Origin: Virgibacillus litoralis
Lineage (GTDB): Bacteria; Bacillota; Bacilli; Bacillales; Amphibacillaceae
Direction of reading: 5' to 3'
Assembly: GCF_017873675.1 (NCBI RefSeq)
Contig: NZ_JAGGKK010000002.1
Location: 246,732-310,731, forward strand
Length of the DNA: 64,000 nucleotides
Below, in pieces: positions 36,690 to 47,026 of this stretch. Made by a program: the position numbers and the translations under genes. Position 1 is the first letter of the stretch, and each line of letters starts with the position of its first letter. The notes beneath the pieces were generated by a model, which saw only the letters and a program-made list of their open reading frames with translations, was not told where the DNA came from and ran no database searches.

Positions 36690-37763
36690 CTATTTACGTG
36701 TTGAAAATGCTTCTAGTTCTTTCATAAAAGTATCGAACATCGGAATATCCATTTGTTGTGCTGCATCCGATAGTGCTACTGCTGGATCTGGATGTACCTC
36801 AGCCATAATCCCATCTGCACCTATTGCTAATGCAGCTTTTGCAGCCGGGAGTAATAAATCCCTGCGACCTGTAGAATGTGTTACATCAACCATTACTGGG
36901 AGATGTGTTTCTTGCTTCAGAATCGGAACTGCTGAAATATCTAACGTATTTCTGGTTGCTTTTTCATATGTCCGAATACCACGTTCACATAAAATAATAT
37001 TACCATTCCCTCTTGAAATAATATATTCAGCCGCATTAATAAATTCGGAAATAGTTGCTGACAGACCTCGTTTTAGTAGGACTGGTTTTTTAACATCCCC
37101 TGCAGCTTTTAATAATTCAAAATTCTGCATGTTACGTGCACCAATTTGAATGACATCAATATAATCCATTGCTTCTTCCATATGGGCTGGGTTTACAATC
37201 TCACTGACGACTGCCAAATCATACTCATCCGCAACTTTTTTTAAGATTTGAAGGCCTTCCACTCCAAGACCCTGGAAATCATATGGTGATGTTCTAGGCT
37301 TAAATGCTCCACCACGTAATAGTTTAAGTCCTTTGCTTTTCACCGACTTCGCTACTTCAGCTACTTGTTCGTAACTTTCAACCGAACATGGACCTACCAC
37401 ATAATGGGTATTCCCATCGCCGACTTTTTCTCCTTTAATATCAATGATGGTATCTTCAGGTTTCTTTTTTCTAGACACAAGTAATGCTTTTCTGTGGTCA
37501 TCTTCTTGTAACTCAAGACTTGCTTTAAATATTTCTTTAAAAATGTGTTCAATTGTAGAATTTTCAAATGGGCCATTATTTTTCCCTGTTAGCTCATCCA
37601 GCATTTTTCGTTCTCTTACCGGATCAAATCGTTTAATACTTTGTTTATGTTTTATTTTACCTATCTGCTGCACAATTTTTGCACGGCTTGTGATTAAATC
37701 CAGTAATTCCGTGTTTACATTGTCTAATTGACGACGTAATTCATCCATCTCATTATGGCTCAT
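36690..37763 (-). CDS. aroA: Chorismate mutase - DAHP synthase fusion
   Basis: 357 residues, ATG at 37763 behind GGGAGGGG. N-terminal AroQ chorismate mutase (1-about 90, [20 protein letters not shown]) fused to a type I-beta DAHP synthase ([51 protein letters not shown]). First committed step of aromatic biosynthesis; chorismate binding to the mutase part gives feedback control. Named aroA (aroG) in B. subtilis, upstream of ccpA there too. Confidence 0.97.
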   Translation of the reverse strand: MSHNEMDELRRQLDNVNTELLDLITSRAKIVQQIGKIKHKQSIKRFDPVRERKMLDELTGKNNGPFENSTIEHIFKEIFKASLELQEDDHRKALLVSRKKKPEDTIIDIKGEKVGDGNTHYVVGPCSVESYEQVAEVAKSVKSKGLKLLRGGAFKPRTSPYDFQGLGVEGLQILKKVADEYDLAVVSEIVNPAHMEEAMDYIDVIQIGARNMQNFELLKAAGDVKKPVLLKRGLSATISEFINAAEYIISRGNGNIILCERGIRTYEKATRNTLDISAVPILKQETHLPVMVDVTHSTGRRDLLLPAAKAALAIGADGIMAEVHPDPAVALSDAAQQMDIPMFDTFMKELEAFSTRK

Positions 37764-37921
37764 TTATAAACCCCTCCCGAACACAGTTTATTATACCTGG
37801 AAAGTATGGTACATTTTAATAATTAGAGACAATTATAACTAAAAGTTTGTTCTTTGTCATCAATAATTTTTAATTTCAAACTATACATATCCAGTATTAT
37901 AATATGAAAGGATTAATTAAT

Positions 37922-40063
37922 ATGGGTGGACGGATTTTTGCACTTGATATTGGTACACGATCAGTGACTGGTATTTTAATAGAAAAACAGGATAATAATT
38001 TTGCAGTAATTGATTACTATATGAAAGAACATGAAGAAAGGTCTATGCGTGATGGACAAATACATAATGTGATAGCCGTTTCTGAAGTTATTCGGGATGT
38101 TAAAGAGAAACTGGAGACGGAACATGGGCAGTTAAATCAAGTGTCTGTCGCTGCTGCAGGTCGTGCCCTTAAAACATGTCAGGCAGAAGCAACGTTAAAA
38201 TTAGACCAGCACCCTATCACAGATAGTGATTCGATTAAACACCTGGAATTAAGTGCTGTTCAAGCTGCACAACTGAAGCTTGCAGCAATGGATAATAACA
38301 ATGAATATACAAACTATTATTGTGTGGGTTACTCTGTATTGGAATACAAGCTTGATGACGAACAGATCGGTTCACTTATTGACCAAAGCGGAGACCAAGC
38401 AACTGTTAAAATAATTGCTACATTTTTGCCGAAAGTAGTGGTTGAATCTCTATTGGCAGCCCTAGGTCGAGCTGATTTAGAAATGGAAGCATTAACATTA
38501 GAACCAATTGCAGCCATTCATGTGTTAATTCCTGAATCCATGCGCAGACTTAATGTTGCTTTAGTTGATATTGGAGCAGGGACAAGTGATATCGCCATTA
38601 CGGATAAGGGAGCAGTTGTGGCATACGGTATGGTACCCGTGGCTGGAGATGAAATAACTGAAGCAATCAGTGATCAATATCTATTGGATTTTCCGATGGC
38701 CGAACAAACAAAAAAGAACATTGTAAGTAATGGACAAGCAACTGTTCAGGACATATTGGGTTTTGAAACTACCATTACATACGAAACACTTATTGAAGAT
38801 ATAAAAAATAGTGTTGAAAAAGTTGCCGATTCGGTAACAACAGAAATTCTTGATTTAAATTCAAAATCACCTAAGGCAGTTATGCTTGTTGGAGGCGGAA
38901 GCCTAACACCTAACATAACTACTGCTCTAGCAAATAAGCTGCAACTCCCTAAAAACCGTGTAGCGACAAGAGGGATCAATGCAATACAACATCTTGTAAA
39001 AACAGAAAAGTTACCACCAGGTCCAGACTTTGTAACACCAATTGGAATTGCCATCGCTGCTAAACAAAACCCAGTTCACTATATTACTGTGACAGTAAAC
39101 GAACACACAATTAGAATGTTTGAGATGAAGCAATTAACCATTGGGGACTGCCTTGTACAGGCTGGGTTGGACATAAAAAAGCTATATGGAAAACCCGGAA
39201 TAGCTTCAATTGTTACTGTTGACGGAAAGGAAATAACCTTGCCCGGCGAATATGGTCAGCCCCCTGTTATCATTCTAAACCATTATGAAGCAACAGTTGA
39301 TGATGTTATTCATAATGGTGATGAGATTATAATTTCAAAAGGGAGTGATGGAAAAGAACCGCATATTACGATTGAGGAGCTTATCGGTGAAGGCACAACT
39401 TTCGTTATTAATTTTAATAATAAACGCCATGAACTGGAAACCACCTTTTCAGTAAATGGTCAGACAAAACCAAAAAGCTATCTTATACAAGATAATGATG
39501 AAATTATTATTAGGAATCTGCACACGATAAATGATTTTCTGGTATCCAAAAGTACCGAAAAGCTTCAGTATACACAACCTTTTTCAATTTTTGCAAACGA
39601 TAGACAAGTAACGATTGACAAGGGTGAATCACATATTTACTTAAATAACAAAAAAGTAAATCGTACTCATCCATTAAAACAAAATGATAGCCTTACTATT
39701 ATATCTGCTCAACATCCTATGGTGAAGGATGTATTGCCACATCTGGACAAGGAATTCTGGAACACAATAACTGTTACATTTAATGGAAAATCTGTTTTAA
39801 TTAAACAACAGCAAGTTACTGTATTACGGGATCAACTTGAACTGGGTCCAGATACAGAATTAAATTTAAATGATGAACTGGAGATTAAGGATCGTAAACA
39901 GGAAACGTTTATATTCCAAGACGTGTTCCGATACGTCGATGTAGATATGACTAGCGCTTCTGGTCATTTCCAGCTGTATAATAATAATCAGCCCACAACT
40001 TTCAATGAATCTATTCAAAACGGTGATAAGTTACAAATAGTCTGGGGAAAGAAAAAAAGCTAG
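37922..40063 (+). CDS. FtsA/PilM-like actin-fold protein with long C-terminal beta-rich region
   Basis: 713 residues from ATG 37922 (AAAGGA upstream; an earlier in-frame ATG at 37904 has no site). Residues 1-385 follow the FtsA actin fold: FALDIGTRSVTG, VALVDIGAGTSDIAI near 216 and AVMLVGGGSLTP near 320 are the phosphate 1, phosphate 2 and adenosine motifs. The remaining 325 residues have no membrane helix; they read as three or four beta-grasp-like modules, each with a VNG/FNNK start and a D(N/G)DE(I/L) turn (for example IQDNDEIII, LNLNDELEI). It lacks FtsA's terminal amphipathic helix. Not housekeeping FtsA by context (no ftsZ). Role unknown; perhaps a cytoskeletal or assembly ATPase. Confidence 0.82.
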   Translation: MGGRIFALDIGTRSVTGILIEKQDNNFAVIDYYMKEHEERSMRDGQIHNVIAVSEVIRDVKEKLETEHGQLNQVSVAAAGRALKTCQAEATLKLDQHPITDSDSIKHLELSAVQAAQLKLAAMDNNNEYTNYYCVGYSVLEYKLDDEQIGSLIDQSGDQATVKIIATFLPKVVVESLLAALGRADLEMEALTLEPIAAIHVLIPESMRRLNVALVDIGAGTSDIAITDKGAVVAYGMVPVAGDEITEAISDQYLLDFPMAEQTKKNIVSNGQATVQDILGFETTITYETLIEDIKNSVEKVADSVTTEILDLNSKSPKAVMLVGGGSLTPNITTALANKLQLPKNRVATRGINAIQHLVKTEKLPPGPDFVTPIGIAIAAKQNPVHYITVTVNEHTIRMFEMKQLTIGDCLVQAGLDIKKLYGKPGIASIVTVDGKEITLPGEYGQPPVIILNHYEATVDDVIHNGDEIIISKGSDGKEPHITIEELIGEGTTFVINFNNKRHELETTFSVNGQTKPKSYLIQDNDEIIIRNLHTINDFLVSKSTEKLQYTQPFSIFANDRQVTIDKGESHIYLNNKKVNRTHPLKQNDSLTIISAQHPMVKDVLPHLDKEFWNTITVTFNGKSVLIKQQQVTVLRDQLELGPDTELNLNDELEIKDRKQETFIFQDVFRYVDVDMTSASGHFQLYNNNQPTTFNESIQNGDKLQIVWGKKKS

Positions 40064-40083
40064 TGGCTACACTAGCTTTTTTG
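40055..40083 (+). terminator. Terminator of the FtsA-like gene
   Basis: Arms AAAAGCTAGTG/CACTAGCTTTT around GCTA, overlapping the stop codon and ending in T residues. It would also serve ytxH in reverse. Confidence 0.85.
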
Positions 40084-40089
40084 TAATTC

Positions 40090-40515
40090 TTATTTTTTCT
40101 CAGCTTCTTCAGTCGCTTCCTCTATCGCTTCAGCAACTTCCTCTGCTGCTTCTTCCGCTTCCTCTTCACCACTTGTTTTTTCTTTCCATTTATCTTGAAC
40201 ATTCTTTGTTAATTCCTGTGTTTTCTGTGAAAGTTTTGATTTAGAATCAGCTGCTTTTGTTCTCAAGTCAGAACTTTTTTCAGACGCCTTATCTTTCCAT
40301 TCTGAACCTTTTTCATAAGCTACATCTTTCCAGTCATATGCACGGCCTTTTAATTCAGTTGCACCTTCATTAATATTTCCTCTTAATTCTTTACCGGATT
40401 TTGGTGCAAAAAGTAAAGCTGCTGAAGCCCCTACAATTCCTCCAATAAGTGTTCCGATAATAAAGTCTTTACTGTTGATGTTGTTGTTATTATTGCTATT
40501 GTTGTTATCTCCCAT
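40090..40515 (-). CDS. ytxH: YtxH family stress/envelope protein
   Basis: 141 residues, ATG at 40515 behind AGGAGG. Asn-rich start (MGDNNNSNNNNN), one glycine-rich membrane helix (IIGTLIGGIVGASAALLFAP), then KSGKELRGNINEGA and a long charged, helical tail ending in Glu/Ala repeats. YtxH proteins are general-stress (SigB/SigH) proteins in B. subtilis; molecular function unknown. Forms an operon with ytxG; ytxJ, which follows in B. subtilis, is absent here. Confidence 0.85.
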   Translation of the reverse strand: MGDNNNSNNNNNINSKDFIIGTLIGGIVGASAALLFAPKSGKELRGNINEGATELKGRAYDWKDVAYEKGSEWKDKASEKSSDLRTKAADSKSKLSQKTQELTKNVQDKWKEKTSGEEEAEEAAEEVAEAIEEATEEAEKK

Positions 40516-40542
40516 GAATATTCCTCCTCTTAATAATTAATC

Positions 40543-40950
40543 TTATTTATTTCTCTTCTTTTTCCAAAAATCTATTACTGTGTTCCCCCATTTTATTGCT
40601 TCTGAGGCTTTTTCCTGATTCTGTGAAGCTGTATCCGATATACTGTTAGATAATTTACGCAACGACCCATTAAAATCCCTAACTGTCTCTCCAACGCCTC
40701 TAATGCCATCAAATAAACCATTTAGCTTTGATGACTTCTGATTTACGTCTTCAGCAAGCTTATTCGTTTTATTTAACAGTTCGGTTGTTTCTGTTGTAAT
40801 CCCCTGCATTTGTTCTTCCAGGCTTCCTAATGTATCTGTTACATTATTTAACGTGCGCTGTGTGGCCTTTAAGGTCATTGCTAGATAGATTACAAGCACT
40901 ACAAAGGCAACTGCAAAAATGATTGCAGCAATGTACAATAAGTTCTCCAT
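40543..40950 (-). CDS. ytxG: DUF948 protein YtxG
   Basis: 135 residues from ATG 40950, with AAGGAG 12 bases upstream; an upstream TTG lies inside that site. One N-terminal membrane helix (LLYIAAIIFAVAFVVLVIYL), then a coiled-coil body with repeating Thr-Asn-Thr-Leu heptads (TLNNVTDTLGSLEEQM). DUF948 family, paired with ytxH. Probably anchored in the membrane and helical; role in general stress inferred from B. subtilis. Confidence 0.85.
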   Translation of the reverse strand: MENLLYIAAIIFAVAFVVLVIYLAMTLKATQRTLNNVTDTLGSLEEQMQGITTETTELLNKTNKLAEDVNQKSSKLNGLFDGIRGVGETVRDFNGSLRKLSNSISDTASQNQEKASEAIKWGNTVIDFWKKKRNK

Positions 40951-40971
40951 ATAGTAGGTCAACTCCTTCAA

Positions 40972-41371
40972 TTATAGACTTCAATGATAGTAACTCGGAG
41001 AGCTAAATAATGGTATAAAAGTAGCACAACATAAAGAAGTGTCTTCTTAAAATAATACCCTAATTAATCTCACTTAAACATATCCTGATTACTTAGCGTA
41101 TTCAATGACTCAACGCGATATCACCTTACTATTCACTATAACGGTTTCTAGTTATTATTTCGACAAATAAGTCATAAAATCCTTTATTTTTATAGAAAAA
41201 CTTGGAGTTATTAAAGCTAATGAAAAAATCCTTTATTTTGTTTACTTCGACTCCAAGCTTTCATAAAATATAAACAAGTCTCTTTTCGTAAGGCTTATTA
41301 CTCTATCTTCCCTGTTTGATATAGACTGGCTCATGTGGCTTTGTTAAAAGTAATAATCATTAAAAAACAGC
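40972..41371. other. Intergenic region ytxG-murC
   Basis: About 400 bp. Contains a weak relative of the three-hairpin repeat at 41198-41275 (TAGAAAAACTTGGAGT ... ACTCCAAGCTTTCAT) and a direct repeat AAAATCCTTTATTTT at 41176 and 41227. No open reading frame with a ribosome binding site was seen; ytxGH promoters are probably here but I could not place them. Confidence 0.5.
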
Positions 41372-41400
41372 AAAAAAAAAAGAGCCTAAATTTATGGCTC
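41371..41400 (-). terminator. Terminator of murC
   Basis: Arms GAGCC/GGCTC extended by AAATT pairing on the minus strand, with a ten-base T-run. Confidence 0.8.
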
Positions 41401-41408
41401 AGAATCAT

Positions 41409-42728
41409 CTATACTTTTTTTAAATTATTTTTATTTGCCAACTGTTCTTCATAGGATTCTTGGAACTTCTGAATATCCCCTGCCCCCATGAAAATCAGTA
41501 CGCTGTCAGCATCATTCTTTAAAACATCCGTGTGTGATATATCTAAAACAGAACTATCATCCACCAGTTCTTGCAGATCGTGTATAGTCAACTTCCCACT
41601 ATCTTCTCTAGCTGATCCAAAAATATCACATAAATAAACGTTATCAGCTAAGCTTAAACTATCAGCAAATTCTTGTAAGAATGTTTTAGTACGAGTAAAT
41701 GTATGCGGCTGAAATACTGCTACAATAGATTTATCTGGATATTTTTTACGAGCTGAATCAATAGTTGCTGTAATTTCTTTCGGATGATGTGCATAATCGT
41801 CAATCAGAATTTGATTCCCTACTTTTTTCTCGGTAAATCTGCGTTTAACACCCTGAAAAGTGCCAATAGTTTTAATATCTTTTGCTTTCATATCTTCGTA
41901 ATGACAAATAGCAATTACAGATAAAGCATTCAATATATTATGATCACCGAACATTGGAATCTCAAAAGTTTCATAATACGTATTACGTACAAATACATCA
42001 AATTCAGTACCGTTCTCTGTTTCCTTTACATTCTGTGCCTGAAAATCGTTCGTACTGGAAAACCCATAATACATGACGGGAACTTTCGCTTGGATTTGTT
42101 GTAGTTGTTCATCGTCACCACAAGCAATAATTCCTTTTTTTACTTGATCAGCCATCGATTGAAATGCATCAAATACATCATCAATACTCGTGAAATAATC
42201 CGGATGATCGAAGTCAATATTCGTCATAATTGCATAATCAGGTTCGTAACGTAAAAAATGACGACGATATTCACACGCCTCAAAAACAAAATATTCACTG
42301 TCTACATGGCCTTTTCCTGTCCCATCACCTATTAAATATGAAATGGGATACGTCTCATCAAGTACATGAGCCAATAAACCAGTAGTAGACGTTTTTCCGT
42401 GAGCACCAGTTACAGCGATACTTGTATATTGCTTCAGCCATTCTCCTAGAAATTCATGGTATCTATAAAAAGTGAGTCCTAACCTTTTTGCTTCTTTAAT
42501 CTCTACATGATCATCCGAAAAAGCATTGCCCGCTATTATGGTGTTGCCTTCTTTGATGTTACTTTCTGAAAAAGGGAAGATTGGAATGTTTTTATTCTCT
42601 AATGCTTCTTGCGTGAAAAAGCGCTTATCTACATCAGATCCTTGCACTTTTTCCCCAGAATCATGAAGGATATGTGCAAGTGCACTCATTCCGGTCCCCT
42701 TAATACCAATAAAATGGTAAGTTGTCAT
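41409..42728 (-). CDS. murC: UDP-N-acetylmuramate-L-alanine ligase
   Basis: 439 residues from ATG 42728 with GGAGGT upstream; the ORF extends ten codons upstream without a site. Mur ligase: [21 protein letters not shown]-loop [33 protein letters not shown]. Adds L-alanine to UDP-MurNAc in the cytosol. Stands next to sftA in B. subtilis; here a nicotinate phosphoribosyltransferase gene intervenes. Confidence 0.98.
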   Translation of the reverse strand: MTTYHFIGIKGTGMSALAHILHDSGEKVQGSDVDKRFFTQEALENKNIPIFPFSESNIKEGNTIIAGNAFSDDHVEIKEAKRLGLTFYRYHEFLGEWLKQYTSIAVTGAHGKTSTTGLLAHVLDETYPISYLIGDGTGKGHVDSEYFVFEACEYRRHFLRYEPDYAIMTNIDFDHPDYFTSIDDVFDAFQSMADQVKKGIIACGDDEQLQQIQAKVPVMYYGFSSTNDFQAQNVKETENGTEFDVFVRNTYYETFEIPMFGDHNILNALSVIAICHYEDMKAKDIKTIGTFQGVKRRFTEKKVGNQILIDDYAHHPKEITATIDSARKKYPDKSIVAVFQPHTFTRTKTFLQEFADSLSLADNVYLCDIFGSAREDSGKLTIHDLQELVDDSSVLDISHTDVLKNDADSVLIFMGAGDIQKFQESYEEQLANKNNLKKV

Positions 42729-42848
42729 AAAAAAGAACCTCCAGATATATGTGTACAAACAGCTATCTAAAATTTATATTTTGCAGGAATCTTAACAGCT
42801 ATTTAATCATTATAGCAAATGTTTACGAAGAGTGAAATAAAATATTAC

Positions 42849-43970
42849 TTATTCTTTATTTTGCATATGATATTCCACTAATTCAAGTCGGGGATTCGGT
42901 CGATAACGTCTCCCCTCTTTTGCTTCTTGAGTACCGTTTAACAACACATTATCACCAGTAAAACCAATATTAATTTTTAATAGGCTTCCTCCAACACCAT
43001 ACATATCTACCGGAACGCCTAGAGTCTCGAAATGACTTATTCTTGTCTCCGTAAAGCCACCGCTGGCCATAATGTTTACGTGAGAAAACCCTTCTTCATT
43101 AAGTGCTTTTCGAAGCGCAAAAATTAATTCAGGATTCACACCTCTTGGATCAAAAGTGCCCATTAAATGATGATTCCTTAAAAAATATTTATCTACAAGT
43201 GTTCTGGACGTATCAAGACGAACTCCTTTTAAATTGTTACCAAAGGCTTTAGCAACTTTCAGCGAATCGGTAATCACATCATTATTATAATCAACTAGAG
43301 CTACAAGATCGTCTTCTGGGAACATTTCAATGTATGCACGTGATGCTGCAACAACATCACCACGAAACATTTGAATCATGGCATGCGGCATTGTACCCAT
43401 ACCTTCTTTTCCCCACCATTCATTCATCGCATGCGTTGCTTGTGCTGTAGAACCACCAATGAATGCTGCATAGCCATCGCCAGCCTGTTGGGTGAAGTGA
43501 TCGTCACGATCCCCCATAAAAATAATGGGCTTTTGATTCCCAGAAGTTCTACCTGCTTTTACGACATTATATACATTTGTAGCTACCGATGTTCTTCTAG
43601 CCAAAATACCATCAATAATACCCTCAAGAAAACCGAACTGCTGATATGCCCCTGTTATGGTCAAAACAGTTTCGTAGGGGCTGATCTTGTCACCATCTTT
43701 TAATGAATGAATTTCCAGTTTTTCTGGTTCATCTGCAAATGTGTGGACCAAAGCAATTGCTTCATCTGTTCCACATAATACTGCATTACTGCTTTTTTGG
43801 AAAAACTGCATTGTGACACGATTATATGGAAGTTTCTTCTCTGCCATTTCTTTCGTTTTCAAAAAGTATACCGCTGAAAACCAACCCTCTTTAATCCGTT
43901 CATCAAACTTAAATGTTTTGTTAGTTAAACGTTTAATATCCCCATTTAGTTTCTGTGATATTTCCTTCAT
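42849..43970 (-). CDS. Nicotinate phosphoribosyltransferase
   Basis: 373 residues, ATG at 43970 with GAGGGGAA. Type II phosphoribosyltransferase fold with the family words LPYNRVTMQFFQ, EGIIDGILARRTSVATNVYN, GVRLDTSR and MASGGFTETRI. Converts nicotinate and PRPP to NaMN in the NAD salvage pathway. Inserted between murC and sftA in the same direction as both; base composition is like its neighbours. Confidence 0.92.
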   Translation of the reverse strand: MKEISQKLNGDIKRLTNKTFKFDERIKEGWFSAVYFLKTKEMAEKKLPYNRVTMQFFQKSSNAVLCGTDEAIALVHTFADEPEKLEIHSLKDGDKISPYETVLTITGAYQQFGFLEGIIDGILARRTSVATNVYNVVKAGRTSGNQKPIIFMGDRDDHFTQQAGDGYAAFIGGSTAQATHAMNEWWGKEGMGTMPHAMIQMFRGDVVAASRAYIEMFPEDDLVALVDYNNDVITDSLKVAKAFGNNLKGVRLDTSRTLVDKYFLRNHHLMGTFDPRGVNPELIFALRKALNEEGFSHVNIMASGGFTETRISHFETLGVPVDMYGVGGSLLKINIGFTGDNVLLNGTQEAKEGRRYRPNPRLELVEYHMQNKE

Positions 43971-44054
43971 AACGGCTTCCCCTCGTATTCATAATAAAGT
44001 TTGGTGATTGCATTCTTTCTTATCATATAAAAACTACTGCAACTAAACAAGTGC

Positions 44055-46199
44055 TTAGTTTTCAGCTTGTACGCCAGATACTAGTATTTCACGCGGTTTG
44101 CTTCCATTTTGACCACTGATTATTCTGTTGCTTTCCATCGAGTCCATTAGCCGTGCTGCCCGATTATATCCTATTTTAAAGTGACGCTGTAATAATGACG
44201 TACTGGCACTATTCTGCTTCACAACAAACTCAATCGCATCATGAAGCAATTCATCTTCTGAATCATCAGTTACAAGCTGCTCCAATAACTGTTCCTGCTC
44301 AAATTCATAATTAGGTTTAGCTATCTGACGCACATGATCAGTTACACGCTCAATTTCTTCATCTGATACAAAGGCACCTTGCAAACGAATACTTTCACCG
44401 GCACCATTCTCGATAAACAGCATATCACCTTTTCCTAAAAGCTTCTCAGCTCCACTTGTATCCATAATTGTTCTGGAATCTACTTGAGAGGATACACTGA
44501 ATGCAATTCTTGTCGGTATATTTGCCTTTATTAACCCAGTGATCACATCCACAGAAGGTCTTTGTGTTGCAAGAAGCAAGTGGATTCCACATGCACGTGC
44601 CTTTTGGGCAATACGACAGATTGCATCCTCAACATCCTGTGGTGATACCATCATTAAATCAGCCAATTCGTCAATTACAATAACAATAAATGGCATTTTT
44701 TCTTCCACACGATTCTGTTTAATCATCTTTTGATTAAAACGCTGTACATCTCGAACTCCTTCTTGAACAAACCTATCATATCGTTCCTCCATCTCCTTCA
44801 CAGCCCATTTGAGAGCAACTGTTGCAGCTTTTACATCCGTAATAACTGGTGAAATGAGATGTGGTATACCGTTATACGGTGCCAACTCAACCATTTTAGG
44901 ATCTATCAACAGGAACTTTACATCTTGATGATTCGCTTTATAGAGGAGACTGATTAGAATCGTATTAATACAAACACTCTTTCCTGACCCTGTTGCCCCG
45001 GCTATTAATCCGTGCGGCATTTTTTGTATATTAGTGATCAGGGGACTTCCTTCAATACTTAATCCCAATCCTATTGTTAATGGTGATTCGCCTTTTTGAA
45101 AGTTTTCTGCCTCAAAGATTTCCTGCAACCCGACAATTTGTGGTTTTGGATTAGGAATTTCAATTCCAATTGTGTTCTTGCCAGGTATAGGCGCTTCAAT
45201 TCGAATATCTCTTGCAGCCATATTCAATTTTATATCATCACTCAAATTTTTAACTTTGCTAACTTTAACACCCAGCTCTGGCTGCACTTCAAACCTTGTA
45301 ACAGATGGCCCTTGCGTTGCTTTAACAACTTTCGCCTGAACATTAAAATGTTTCAGTGTTTGTTCCAATAGTTCCTGTTGGCTATTCATCCAAAATTGAT
45401 TCTGATCACTTTTACGAACAGGATCATTTAATAAATGATATGGTACTGTACTGTCATTTACAGCTGTATTATCGCTGACAGATTCTTTTTTGATATTGTG
45501 CTTATCCATTTGCCTCCGTTTATCATTTGCTGACATCATAACATTAAAAGGAGGTGGGCTCGGTTTATTTTGTTTTTCTATTTTATGTTTGGAGTGTCTT
45601 CGTTTGGTTTGTTTAACAGAATGCTGTTGTTGTACATTGTCCTCTTTTGGCTGGTTCAATTCCTTAGGTTCAGGCTCGGGAACCTTTGTTGACTCTGTTG
45701 ACTCCTCATTAATCAAGTTTTCCAATGGACGTGTATCATTTGTGTATGTATCTGTTTCGTCTTGCTGCATAGTTTGCTCCGGCACGTCAGTTTGTTGTCG
45801 TTTATACGCAGGGATGTCCTCTATCTCCTTTTCCTTTTTTCGATGCTGAAAACCATAGATAGGTGAAGGGACATCGCTTGGTTCAAACGGTGTTCCTGAT
45901 TCAGGCTTGTTCACTTTCTTTTTCCGTTCAAGCATCGGACTTTGTTGATCGGATTTACTTGAAGTGTTATTTCTAGTTCGGTTTCTTTTTCGTTCAAATG
46001 CCGGTGTCTCTACTTCTTTTTCCTTGGGTTGATCAGGGATAACAGGAAACCGAAATGAATTCTTATCAGGATATTGGTACATCATTTTTGTTTGAACATC
46101 CTGTTTACGATAGTTTCGGTTTTTTGGTGACTGATTGTTTTCTTCCTCTACTTCCACAAAGAGAAAATTGGTTATTTTCTTTTTCCAACGATCCCACAT
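44055..46199 (-). CDS. sftA: DNA translocase SftA
   Basis: 714 residues, ATG at 46199. Long, charged, low-complexity N-terminus (1-about 260), then the FtsK/SpoIIIE core: LEQTLKHFNVQAKVV, Walker A AGATGSGKSVCINT near 415, Walker B VIVIDELADL, and C-terminal gamma winged helix (SASTSLLQRHFKIGYNRAARLMDSME). No N-terminal membrane helices, which marks the SftA (YtpST) class, a soluble septum-localised motor. Shorter than B. subtilis SftA (952), with the difference in the variable linker. Confidence 0.95.
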   Translation of the reverse strand: MWDRWKKKITNFLFVEVEEENNQSPKNRNYRKQDVQTKMMYQYPDKNSFRFPVIPDQPKEKEVETPAFERKRNRTRNNTSSKSDQQSPMLERKKKVNKPESGTPFEPSDVPSPIYGFQHRKKEKEIEDIPAYKRQQTDVPEQTMQQDETDTYTNDTRPLENLINEESTESTKVPEPEPKELNQPKEDNVQQQHSVKQTKRRHSKHKIEKQNKPSPPPFNVMMSANDKRRQMDKHNIKKESVSDNTAVNDSTVPYHLLNDPVRKSDQNQFWMNSQQELLEQTLKHFNVQAKVVKATQGPSVTRFEVQPELGVKVSKVKNLSDDIKLNMAARDIRIEAPIPGKNTIGIEIPNPKPQIVGLQEIFEAENFQKGESPLTIGLGLSIEGSPLITNIQKMPHGLIAGATGSGKSVCINTILISLLYKANHQDVKFLLIDPKMVELAPYNGIPHLISPVITDVKAATVALKWAVKEMEERYDRFVQEGVRDVQRFNQKMIKQNRVEEKMPFIVIVIDELADLMMVSPQDVEDAICRIAQKARACGIHLLLATQRPSVDVITGLIKANIPTRIAFSVSSQVDSRTIMDTSGAEKLLGKGDMLFIENGAGESIRLQGAFVSDEEIERVTDHVRQIAKPNYEFEQEQLLEQLVTDDSEDELLHDAIEFVVKQNSASTSLLQRHFKIGYNRAARLMDSMESNRIISGQNGSKPREILVSGVQAEN

Positions 46200-46270
46200 A
46201 TAATTTCACTCATTTCTATAAAAATTAACACTATAATTTATTCTATCAGTTTTTTTGTGAAATTGTAGCA

Positions 46271-46366
46271 TTAAAAAAATTTGCTTATTGCCAAAACGTA
46301 ACAGTCAAAAGCCTAAGTGCTTTATGAAATTATGAAGGCAGGAAAGTATAAACTTTCCTATCTGCG
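46271..46366. repeat. Diverged copy of the three-hairpin repeat
   Basis: TTGCTTATTGCCAAAACG, AGCCTAAGTGC and a terminal hairpin GGCAGGAAAGTATAAACTTTCCTATCTGC (arms only partly matching the consensus). Lies between ytpR and sftA. Confidence 0.55.
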
Positions 46367-46369
46367 AAA

Positions 46370-46400
46370 AAAACAACCCTTGTCAATTGACTTAGGTTGC
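46370..46400 (-). terminator. Terminator of ytpR
   Basis: CAACC/GGTTG arms with TCAATTGACA between them, then T-run on the minus strand. Confidence 0.55.
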
Positions 46401-46407
46401 TCTCTTT

Positions 46408-47010
46408 TTAGAATATAAATGGTTCGCCTACCTCATAAGTATCATCGAGAACATAAATTCCTTTCTCTTTGGGTGCATCAGGCAAGCCTAATTCTTTCTG
46501 CGAGCATATCATACCATTCGATGGGACCCCTCGTAATTCTGTCGGTTTTATCTTTAACCCACTCGGCATAGTCGCTCCGACTTTCGCTACGACAACTTTT
46601 TGATTTGCATCAATATTTGGTGCACCACATACAATTTGCAGCATTTCGTCCCCTGTATCAACTTGACAAACACTCAACTTATCAGCATTCTCATGAGGGG
46701 ATTTATTTTTAACATAGCCTACAACAAATTTAGGGCTCAAATCAAACTCAAGTGAATCAGTCAGATTGTTTTTATTAAACAATTTTTTTAACTGATTTAA
46801 TAGTTCTTCCGTCATTGTGATTTTCCCAGTACTTTCTAATTCCAAATGCTGTGATGCCCGAAAGATATTATAACCAATAACTTTTTCATCTTTATCAATG
46901 ATTCGTGTGATGTCACCAATAGTATCATGCTTAACCTCATAGCGGTCCCCATCTTCTAGTGGAACAATTAAAACATCCCCAACACCCTTTGGATTATAAA
47001 ACACATCCAT
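46408..47010 (-). CDS. ytpR: tRNA-binding domain protein YtpR
   Basis: 200 residues, ATG at 47010 behind AAAGGAATG. N-terminal YtpR domain (1-90), then an EMAP/tRNA-binding OB fold ([61 protein letters not shown]), as found at the N-terminus of PheRS beta. Free-standing; probably binds tRNA or helps aminoacylation. Part of ytpP-ytpQ-ytpR, as in B. subtilis. Confidence 0.92.
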   Translation of the reverse strand: MDVFYNPKGVGDVLIVPLEDGDRYEVKHDTIGDITRIIDKDEKVIGYNIFRASQHLELESTGKITMTEELLNQLKKLFNKNNLTDSLEFDLSPKFVVGYVKNKSPHENADKLSVCQVDTGDEMLQIVCGAPNIDANQKVVVAKVGATMPSGLKIKPTELRGVPSNGMICSQKELGLPDAPKEKGIYVLDDTYEVGEPFIF

Positions 47011-47026
47011 CTGAACTCATTCCTTT

